Assembly: GCA_000727475.1 (NCBI GenBank)
Contig: KL647300.1
Coordinates: forward strand, 562,828-626,827
Direction of reading: 5' to 3'
DNA from: Sarcocystis neurona
Lineage: Eukaryota; Apicomplexa; Conoidasida; Eucoccidiorida; Sarcocystidae
Length of the DNA: 64,000 nt
The notes below the pieces were generated by a model, which saw only the letters and a list, made by a program, of their open reading frames with translations, ran no database searches and had not been told where the DNA came from. Within the stretch, counting starts at the first letter, position 1. The number at the start of each line of letters is the position of its first letter. Positions 49,001 through 61,000 of this stretch are shown in pieces. The translations under genes and the position numbers were made by a program.

Positions 49001-52000
49001 TACAAATACATATATATATACATATATGTATTCACATATATCCGCGGATTTTTACCTGTACACACATCTATTTGCATACATATTTCTTGTGTCGCCTCGC
49101 CCCGCGAGGCGGGGGTAACGAGCGTGAGACGCGTCTACGTGGGTGCGCGAAGTGTATTTCTGCCGCAATAGCTCTTGTCCAGTATGGTTGCCCTTGCCGC
49201 ATCCCAGTGGTCCCGGTGCTAATATCAGTATTCATAGATTCCTTCTCCCCCTACTACTACTGCACGTAGGAGCACTACTGCCGCTGCTAGTAATACTACT
49301 CTGTTGCTAGTGCTTCTGTACTGTTTCGCACCACGAAGCTGCCAGTTTCAGTGCTAGGACTACTGCAGAAGTGCGCCTACTATAACGATCACTAGATGAC
49401 ATTGCTAGTCGTCACGTGGGTGTGCTAGTAGTGTACTACTACTACTACTACTTCTACTACTACTACTACTACACCTAATGCTACTCCTAGAATATTGCTA
49501 GTCTTTCTGTGCGATTGTCCGTCGTCCACCAGCGCTTACAGTAGTAGTACTACTAGTATATGGCGAGTTCTCCTATGCCAGTATCAGGACTACATTAGTA
49601 GTAGTACGGGCACTACCACCACTACTTCTAGTATATTGGTAGCGCCACTTTGCGAGGACAAGTAACATATTACTGCCTGTAGTACGGCTGCTGTCGTACT
49701 ATTGTTATTACTACTAGTAGAAGTAATAGCCTGGAGACAACTGGTGTTTCCGCTGATATGCGTCAGGAGCACTGCTACTACTAATACTGCGTCTGCCTCA
49801 CAGCGACCAACGCTGCTATTACCAGCGCCGTCCCGACCAGCACTAATCTTCCTAAAAGTGGGATACTATAGTAGTATGTTACTTCTATTACTATTGATCC
49901 CAGTATATTACTACTGTTACTATAGGTTTTCTTTTTTTTAATACCACTTCTACTACTGATGCTGCTATTGTTCTTTCTACGGTTACGGTTTACTATTAGT
50001 GCTGGACTTGCGCGATTCCGACTGCTCCTGGTAGTTGTACTTGTGTAGTAGTGGTAGTACAAAAATCGCTAATATCGGAACAAGTCCTTCTCCCCAACCA
50101 ACAGAATCTCAGCACTCGTACAGGGCAAAGGAAAGCTACTCCTGCTGCTATTACTCGTACTCTCACTAGAACTGCGACCACTGTAGCTCTATACATAGTG
50201 GCAGCGCTAGTAGTGGCACCAAGCTTCATGCAGTGGTACGTGTTTTCCCCTCTGCAGACGCCTGTGACGAACTCTGCAGTGGTTGCTTCCTTTTTTTTTC
50301 CAAATAAGGCGTCTGACAAAGAAGGAAAATCCAACCGTTTTACCCGAGCGACGGGAAGAGGCAACAGCAGCGACTCTTCCGAAATCTGCCCCGTGCAGGC
50401 GTCGAAAATTTCAATTTTTCTCCTGGAGGAAGGAGACACCTGCAAGCGAATTCATCCGAACAAGGGAGAACAAAATTAGATGTAAACAGAGTTCGAGAAG
50501 GACAGAAGAAAAATATGCTTACCACATATATGGGTACACGAGTGTTAGACGTGTGCGCAAGGGGCACCGCCCTTTTCAGAGTGAACACGCCTGTTGATGC
50601 TGGGTCACTGGAACAAACGGCAGAATGCGAAACGAGCCGGAAAGAGGAACACATGCAGCTGTTTCTACGCCCGTGCCCATGTACACTCTGATGAAAGAAA
50701 CTTATCTCTGCTGAGTATTTGAATATCGAGACGCGGTGTTCATGATACAGGGGCAAGAACAAGGAGGGAAGACAGAGGGACACCTACGAAGTTGCAGAAA
50801 CAGACGAACGCTGGCGTATATGTGTTTACACGTCTGCAGTCCTGTATATATGTCGATACAGTAATGTGTACGGAAGAGGGCAGAAAGCAATGTAAATAAG
50901 GATGTACAGATACGAGCGTTCTATACATATACTTACACACCTCTTTGGGAATACACATGCAAATATACATATATACATATATACATATATATATATATAA
51001 CGAAAGAAGGAAGCAAAGTGATCCCAGGTTATAAGAAGAACAAGTGTATCGTTTGAGAATCTCACTTGAGAATTTAAACTTCACTGAAGATACTTGTTCT
51101 GCTGTGTTTTTATTTGTTTCAGGAGACTGACCGGTGCAGACCTGCTCTTATCTAGATTAGATCTCATTTTCCTTTCTCTGGAATGAGCTAGCAGCTTCTC
51201 ATATATTTATATGTGTATGTGAATACATGTACACCAATATATGTACACGTAGTTCACATAGAGCGAAGTCTACTTGCGTCTGTCTCTCTACACACATATA
51301 CATATATATACATAAAAACACATTAAGGAACACGTACGCGAATTGGATTGGCCTTCGTGGATCGGCTACAATTTTCTGATGACCTCTCCTACTTTCTATA
51401 AAAACACGTGCGTGTCCGTGCCACGTATGACTGCAGTTGTGTTTTCATTGATTCACTTCCTATTAATTTATTCAAACCTCCTCTGCCTTTTTGTATACGT
51501 ACAGTATATATATATATATATGCTCTCTCTCACACGCACATATGCAGATACGTTTCTTTCACTGCCGTGGGTCTAGTCACTCTCCAGTTCGGAAAAATTC
51601 AACAGCGGTTCCGACTTCTCCGTTGCTTCACAACATGCGTGTGTGGTAATATGTTTCTATCTCTGTCTGTGCGCATATCCACCAACGGACGCAGATGCGG
51701 ATTTGCACGTAGACAACACTTCACTAAAACAGGGATGTTATTCTTTGGACTTTTCCTTTCATCGTCTGTGGGTATGTAGTAGCTCTGTATATATATACAC
51801 ACATGCTTATATGTACAGCTAAGAGAAGAGTTCTTCTTCCTCTTGTCTGATGTGGTGTCACTTACGTGTGTGTCAGTAGTCTCCTCTCTCTTTCGGTACA
51901 TGTAGACACCTGTGCGTACAGGCCTATGTATACGGCAAACCTCTCTACTTATCTACTTCTGCCTTTTAGGGGCAGAGATACACATTTCTCTTTGAATGTG

Positions 52001-55000
52001 CGTCTAGGAAGGCAATTTTGCTTCCTTTCCTCTTTACAGGCTTATCTTCGTATAGGAAGTCCACCTCTATCTCTTTTTCTAAGCAGGCGAGTCTTTACCT
52101 GTGCGTCTTAACAATCCATTGTGTGCAGCCAGTCCTTAATATCTTTTTTTTTTCTTACTCTTTCGACGCACACATCTGTTAGTGTTGCTGTGTCCTCACT
52201 CGTGCACTAGTTCTGATGCTTCACTTCTTCATGGAAATGTACACATAAAAATATATATGTGTATATATATGCGCGTACACATCTTTGTAACGATATTTTC
52301 ATTTTCTCTGCGCAGCTGTGTATTTACGTTTACACGTACGCACTTTGTTCTGTCTTGTAAACATCTCTCCAGACGAGTTGACACAGACTTTCACATTTCC
52401 CATTGCCTACGTAATTCTATGCCAGGCCTTTACTCCCTTCCTCTTACTGTGTTCACATATTTTCGTATAGTCTGTGTTTGTCGACTCACCTCTCTCCTAT
52501 ATATTTGCATATATATGTATCGACGTGTCTGCTATATTTATCCATCAACTACCTGTCTACGCATCGGTTCGCCTCTAAACCTATCTCTCTACCTATTTAT
52601 CGTCTTTCTGTCTATCGTCTTCCCGTCCACTTATCTACCACCTGTCTTTCTTCTTCGTAGAATGCCTCTTCTTGTACATGGGTGCAAGCAACGCTGCAGT
52701 TTCATGCTGAAGATTAATTTACATACAAATATAACCATATTGTGGACTGAGGACTTACGGTCACACTACGCAGGCCTCGTTTGCTCGGTCTCGACTTATA
52801 TCTCTGACACTCTCTCTGTTCTTTCTCTATACACGCGTATGCGTACGAAGCATACGCATGGCAACACGCTACTTGTAAGAGATACGATGTTTATACGGAC
52901 ACGTAGAATATTCCCGTGTCCATCTTGCTCATATCTACACATAGCTACACAGTGCTTTCACGTCTATTCTGTCCCAAAACACGCAGATCCGTACGACATT
53001 TTCACCTCTACCTTGTTCACACACCCACATGCACACACATAAACATATTTACGCAGACTTTTCATATCTATTTTTACTGCTAGGAAGCAAAGCACCCCTG
53101 CCAAATATCGATATCACGCTGTCTGTGTTCTCTTTCCCTACACGCATGTGTGTGAGAAGTAAGACGCAGGACCGTTGTATTGAATGTCTGCTTAGGACGT
53201 AGATACATAAAAGTCAAAGTTTCATGTGTTGCACTTCTCACCAGGCAAAGAACATCCGCTGCGATGGCAACTGTTGCAGGAGAAATGAGTTCGGGTCTCC
53301 ATTTTCCTTTCCTCTTAATGATGCACCTAGTTAGCTTTCGAACGTAATCCAGTACCTACGACGGCATTTAAGGTTATCAAGGGCGGAAGCAATTCGTCAT
53401 GTATGCATAGAAACGCCTCATATGTATAGGTTTACGCGTTCGTATCGATATATATATATATACATATGTATGTGTAAAGACAAAGAAAGTGCTTTAGGCG
53501 CAACTGCAGATTTTTACGGGACACATGTGTACACACATAGGTAAACAGAGAAGAGTTTTTGAATGCAAATACAAACTCTTTTAACTTCGACAAGTTCGCG
53601 ACGAGCCGACACGTATCATCGTGTCTTAAGTCAGACGGCGGCTAAAACCAGGCAGAAACCTCCGAGTTGTGTGTGTAGTCCTCTACAGGAATGTAAAAGT
53701 ATTTGTTAAAATATACTCCTACGTGAAGGAAAGTGGCGAGCCACAGGACTATGCGCCCGTTGTATGTCTTTACCTAATGCCGCGAAGTTTGCCCTTGCGC
53801 GTCTGTCTGCATGTCAAAACCTATACTTCGGTTTCTCACACATACGAACAAACATGTAATTACACTGGTTCAGATACGTATTCTGCACACGCATGTGGGA
53901 AGGGGTAACAAATCACAGAGGGGCAAAAAACGTAGGGTGAAGAAGGCGGACCGGGTCTCCTGTTTCATGTGGCAATTTCCTGCGTCTCGGTGTTCACGTG
54001 TGTATGCCAGCACACTGTCACTGGTAGACACATTTCTGTGTATCTGCACCACACCGGCTACTTTTACGAAGAAATGCAGAGAAGTATTAAGAAGCCAGGA
54101 GCTCTGGGTGCCTGCATATGTCCGTTATTTGTCTATACGACTGTCAGCACAGGTACTCCTGCTCTTCTCTCTATAGAGGCCTAATTACTCGTAGACAAGC
54201 CATCACCTACCATTCCACAATATTGAGAGTATACGCATATATCTATATGTATGTATGTGTATAGCGCACTCTGACTCTCTGGTGTATCTCTCCCTACATA
54301 TAAAATACATATATATATATATATGCATGCGAATATGTATACATATTCCTGACCCAATCTTGCTTTGCCGATCTCCTTTAATGAAACACCTTATTGAAAT
54401 TTTTTTATATGCTAGTACCAGCACGAATGCGGCCGCAGTTGTCTCTTCGATGACTCCCCTCGAATAGATTAATAGGAAAATTTTGATTTTCCCTCTTTCC
54501 AAGAACTTTTTTTCATAAAATTTAGTTGTGCGTGGCCTTCTTTTCAACCACTGTGGTAGCGAAAGCGACAGTGATATGTCAAAGCATCCACTTCATACGT
54601 ACATATGTATGCATCTTGTCTTTTTCAACGAAACGGGCACGTGCAGGTCTTTGTATGTGGAGACTGCACGAGAAAGGAAGACACAGCCAGGAGTATTTGC
54701 GCTGGTGATAACATGAAGAATATTACATTGTTTTGGAGTTCGACGCGTAGAACGTCAGGGGGTCTACAACGACGCCGCTAGACGCACACACATACCTACA
54801 CACGTATATGCAAATAGGAACAGAGAGAGTTAACGGCTATTGACTCCTGTACAGGAAATGTAGTCAGAAGATAAAGAAACAGGCGAAAAAAACAGGCAGT
54901 GGCAAACACGTACGCTTATCCACCAGTCCATACACAATCGGCCATCTCTCCCTGTACGAATATTCCTATAGTCTATACATTCATACATGCTCACCTCCGT

Positions 55001-58000
55001 ACGCTGATCCGTACACACGTACATGCACGTCTGCTTGTATATACATATGTATAAAAACAGTACCCCCAGACGTGGACAGGAATATTCCCGCGTAGCGAAT
55101 GTACTTGCGCCCACTCTGGTTGTTTCCTTCCATCTCTATACGTATAAAAATACATGTAGGCAGCATGCGTTTGTGAATACAAGCACCACATACCCACACG
55201 TTCGCCCGCCGATAAACGCACCTGTGCGAGTATTTATAACACAAATGTAGATGCCAGCCAACAGAACAGTGCGATATGATGTGAAGTCTTAATTGAACCG
55301 TGGATGCCCTACTTGTATTTGGGTCTGCTGAATTACGGCGACGTGGTGCCTCCCGTGTGTTATAAATAGGGGAGGTTGCTCGAGGTTGTCCACGTAGCAA
55401 AGGCCTTCAGGAGTAACACCACCTTCAACAGAATTCTGCGCAATCACACTTGACATTCAGATGCTTTCCTTCAACGACTGCTCGAGTATTTGTATAGAAT
55501 ATGCATAGAAAAACGTATGTCTATCAATATGAGACACGAATGGTTCTGCTCACTACACAAACATATACGCATATATATTTGCTCCTTTTGTGGGTGTACT
55601 GCGTGCAAAAACCCAGAGCTCCTGATACATAGACACAAAGAGAAGGACACATATACATATATATATCTTTGCGTACGTATAGTTACACAAGTCTTGAGCA
55701 CTCTCAAGACTGTACACGCACAAGTGAGCGTACATATAGATATGTATTTATGTAAATAGGAAGCAGCGCCAAGCATTTGAACACGCAAAAAGAGTATGTA
55801 CGGATGCGTCGCCTGCTTGAAGCTTTGATCAGAGGCGAACAAATCTGCTGGGGTCGTGAGGCTCAGCGCTGCGGACATTTCTAGTTACACAGCTCAGATG
55901 AATATATATATATATATACCTAATGAGTTCCTAAATGGCTTGTGAAGCACTTTACGCGGCATTCGTATCTGCAGATAAGCGGGGATTTCTTCTTGAGATG
56001 CGGCTCAACGATATATATATATGTATATATGTAGGTTCACGCACAGGACAGACAGATCTGCTTCAGTATTCTTGTGCATCCACATGTAGAATATATACAT
56101 TCATACTGACGGGAGTGAGAGATACACAGAGAGAGAAGCAGAGACAGAGATACAAACACCCACACACGCACACGCGGACGTACATAATATTCAATGTGTA
56201 TATGTGTGTATATATATATATGCATACGTCAGAACGTCAGCATGACATGTACGCACTTTGTTCAGATGACCTATCGCATGTTTGTCTTTTGTTGAAAAGT
56301 GAGCCGGTTGTCGCGTCGTCCTTCACAAAAGAGAGACATCGATTTTGCTATTGCCTAACGTGTGTCTCAACCTCCCCACGGTGTTCGTAGGAGGACCGGA
56401 GGCGTTCATCTCTTCCTATGTGTCAGTTCGGAGCGTGGCGCTCTGCACTGTACAGATCCGCAGGAGAGTCACTTCCTCTTGTGCACATAAAGGGAGACGT
56501 AAACCCGACTGTCACTGCTGCACACAGGCCAGAGATGGGTAAACTTCAACATATCACGTATTTCTGACTTGACGGATGCGCGCCAGGCTGTGCAAACGTG
56601 AAGCTTTTGTTGCAATTTATACACACGAGTACAAGTACGCATATATATACGAAGGCCCCGCACGTATACACAAGTGCGCACAGACTTTTGAAGGTGCTCG
56701 GGAAAGCAAATATACTCCGGCATTATTGGGGTTCTCTTTTACGTTGAGCGAGATGCTGAACGATACGGAATTTGAACAAATGCAGCGAGTGAAGGACTGA
56801 CGTGTGCGTGCTGGAGTGCCGCAGACATATATACGTATATGTGAGGTATGGTTGCTTTTGGTAACGCAGAGAAACTTCCTTACTCTACAGCCATCCTCTC
56901 CACTCACAACTCCTTCCACAAATAAAAAATTACACACAAAGAAGCGGTGGGTGGAGTGACACGTGTCGTCTTACTAGCTGCAGCGGCTGGTGCTCCTGCA
57001 GCAGAGGGTAGACAAAAGTCTGGCGGCTTGTAGCCACCAACACGACCCCGAAGCCTGAGTAACAGCACACATAATCGGTTCAGATCACTACAACATTCAA
57101 AGGGAGAGAGAAACAAGAGAACACCTTGTCCGGCCAAGTGCGCACAGCTGTGTTTGTAGACGTGAAGCTCCACATTTTTGTCTGTCCTTCACAAATATGA
57201 ACTTGTATATGTATATACCTATGTGTCTCTATCTGTATGTGAATATCCTGTACTACATATATGTGTATATATGCATGTGTATATGTGTGTACGATTTTGG
57301 TGTGTCCTATATCTCTAACTTCGCGCGTGTTCTGGGGTAAATGTGGGTTTTCACATAACAGTGTGGGAAAGTGAGTTATCCACACAGGTTTCTGTGTTGT
57401 GGAAACTTGTGATTTCCAGCAGAGTAATATACACATGGGAGTGGAATAGCAATGAGAGACGCGATTGTGCGCAGCCACGGCTCCCAAGCGAACACGTCCT
57501 CGCAGTAGCCGTGCAGCCTTCTGCTCCTGTTAGCACAACGAGACCCCGGATAAGTCAGTCCACCTTTTCGGACACAGAATAGGCAGATGCGGCCAATATA
57601 AATATTGAAGAAAAGCGTGTCAAGCCCACAGTCCATCCGCACTTCGACACACGTAAGCAAAAGTATGGCACTCCCGCTCGTGAGACCAGGGTGGAAAAGC
57701 AGCTGCGGAATGTACAGGGGTCTCTAGAGGCACGTGTGCAAATGCGTGCAAGTGTGTATTCCGGGTAGACGGGTGAATATGTTCACTTATTATATTAAGT
57801 ATCAGATGTATGGGTATACGTCGTGTATACGCGTGTGTGTCTACATATACAAAAGCAATACGCATTCATACTAATAAGGTAATTCATGAATGCATGCCAA
57901 CTCCGTCGTCGCCTGATTTTTTTGTGCAGGTTAATTATTTGTGGGGAACCGACCGACGGAAAAGTGAAGAGCAGAATCCCTCAGAGCCACCACCTGAGCT

Positions 58001-61000
58001 GGCGTGCCGGCCTTGACATCCTGTTTACAACAGGAGAGACCAAATTGACCAAGACGTGTGAGATTAGGAGTGTGCACACACGTATGTAATCCTACACATT
58101 TGCGTGGACCATCGACGGGTACGCATACGCACGCGGACGTAGAAACGCACACATCGACACAAGCGTGGGGGAGATCCAGCTCGTATATATGTCTAACATG
58201 ACAATGTAGGAGGAAATTTATCTCTAAATGTGGATCTTTACAGAGGTGCACCCCGTGCAGGCCACAATTTCGTAGCGACGTCTCTGTCTCTCATCTCCAC
58301 TACATGTGTTCATCAAGAGATAGACCTAAGGTTCAAAAAAGCTCCGTATGCGTATTTAGACGTCTTGACAAGTACACTTCTAGCACACTCAAAATTGCGT
58401 TTCGACCTGTGCACCTCCCTCTCTGGGCGATACAAACTTATATACAAACATACGCACAGACCCCCTATACATATATATATATATATATATATATATGGAT
58501 GCCTGTATTCGTGTAGTGTAGTGTAGCTGTAGACATGAACGTGCCTCTATAGGATACGTAATTGCTTAAGTTAAAAGTCAACATATCTGTGTATGTGCAG
58601 CCACACGTGTAAATAACTGCAGGTATATCGGTGTGCGAACAGTTCACTATAAAAAGCGATAGGTCCAGACGCTTTAGATAAACTGCGTGGGAGGCAGAGG
58701 GGAGGATCAACCAGCCTTAACGCTGCGCCACGGATACTGCAACCCGCGTTCTTTTCTGTAAGAGTGTGCGACCAACCTGAGTTGATTTTTGTACTACGAT
58801 GCTTTCCAGACACTTATTTACAATAACACAAACACAAATATGTGTAGAGAGAGATATACGAATGGCTAAATATATACGTGTATGTGCGTGCAAAATTCAA
58901 GAAGCCCGTCTGTCTCTTTCAAATATTGTTAAGCCTCATGTCTTGATGCACCCCGCTGTATAGAGATACACGAATCACATAAATAAACCCACACACACAA
59001 CCACTATCCACCGGTACCGCAGTGTCTCCAGGGTCAAACAAACGCGCCGACTATACAATTGAAGTAAACGCCCGTCAAAAAAATATCATTTATCCAAGTG
59101 GAATAATGTATATGCGCACAGATATATTTATGTACCTATATCTATACATGTGGGTACATATACTCATGGAAGAGACGGATATACGTCCTTGCCTGTGTAT
59201 TTGTGTTTGTATTTGCTCTTTTACGGACGCATATACGAGGTTCAAGTACACGGTGTTCTACGTGAGCTCGCGCTGCCCCAAGTGCCGACGGATGTAACTC
59301 GAGGGAAGAGTGGTAATTATGCTTTCTGTTTCACTTCCTATGGGTACGCCGCACACCTACGTCAAAGCAGCACAGCAGTACTTCTTTGTTTCACCGCGTG
59401 CCAGCGGGTATACCCAGATACATCTCTGACGCACTCGAGTACGTCATCCAACTACATTAGGACTGTTTGGTCTATAAGCACACGAGTGCCACTTGTGTGG
59501 GGGAAGTCTACAAAGGTGTGAGACGTAGCGGCGGCAGAAGTCGCTTTTGTCTGCCCACAAATTACTAAAACGGAAGCCGTGTTCTTTAAGCCGCAGACTT
59601 GAGTACACACCGCGACTCTCTCTTCCACTCTCCGCTCGAGGGAAAGACTAGACGCGAAGGAGTCTTAGCATGTTTTCTGGACTAATTAGACAGGAACACC
59701 GCCAGGGGCAGGATTTTTGGGGGTAGGGGAGGGCCGCAAAAGAATCTGAGTAGAATTTCTCCGACCTACCCCCAGAAAGGAGAAAATCAGCAAGCACGCC
59801 GTCTCTCTGCTTTGCAAGTGCACCGCAGTACGCAGAATCTCGGCCAGGAACAGTCTTTCGTATGTCATAGTGTTTCTTTATATATGTATCGCAGTGAAGA
59901 ATCTAAGAGCAGACAAGCACCCGTGAGCTGTCTCTGTAGTGCGGGAAAAGAAAAGCAGGGTTTCATCGTTTGCGTATATCCTTGACGCGCGAAGTTACCA
60001 AGGCGAAAACGCACTTCAAAATAAGTCTCTACAAAGTGGAAACTCAAACCTGCTATCCGTAATTAATCTTCGTGCTCCTTAGTGGGAAAAACTTGACTCT
60101 GTCTAGACCGAATGAAGGCCGAACGAAGATCTACCTCAACGAAAAGAGCAGCTGGCGTTACGGAGTGTTTGCTACGTCTACAAGAAGTAAATATAATGAC
60201 TGAATCTCCCTCAGCTCAGCCTCGTCAGGCGGTGGCGACCCTCCCACATCCTTTTTCGGGAACACACGCAAAAAGCTTCGGCCTCTCTGTATCTGAATCG
60301 AGAAGGCATCAGCGGGGTCTGCCGTGCTTCATTCTGAGGTGTGGGGAGAAAAAGTGATTTTCCTTTTCCAGTACTACCTCACTCGTTCGACTACCAGATT
60401 GGATGAAGAAGCTTGGGTCAAGCAGAGGAGCACGAGTTGCAGGGTGTCACACACACCACCGGAAACAGAGAAGGCGCACCGAGAAGCAGAGTTTTTATTT
60501 ACCACCGTAGAGTACCAGAACAAATAAGGAAGGAGTCTTAGGTACTGGCACGGCCACGAGGTAGATGTGTGTTTCTGTCAGGCAGTGGAGCAAGAACAGA
60601 TGGATGTACCGTAACGGAGAAGGTATCCGGAGAAAACGATACTTCGAAGTGTTTCCACCACATTGAGTTAGGCAGTAACCATGCCACACCCAACGTGTCC
60701 GGTTCTCCAGCAAAAGCCAGACTTCTGGAGTTTCCGCTCCAACACAGACCGTGCAGCAGGCCTGCAGATTAGATGAAGCCGCAGCAGGGAAAGTCAAGCA
60801 ATAAAGCAAAGACAAAGCAGTACAGAAGAAGAATACATGGAGAGTAGAAGGAGGGAGTGTAACGTAATAGTGGAAAGGGAAGGGAGGGGGAAAAGAGGAG
60901 CCCAGATCTGCGTAAATTTTCGTCCCTCACCTGAAGGTAAAGGCCACCGCAACAGTGTCTGATCGAGAGAACTGTGAAGTGCCCATCGTATAAATGCGAA

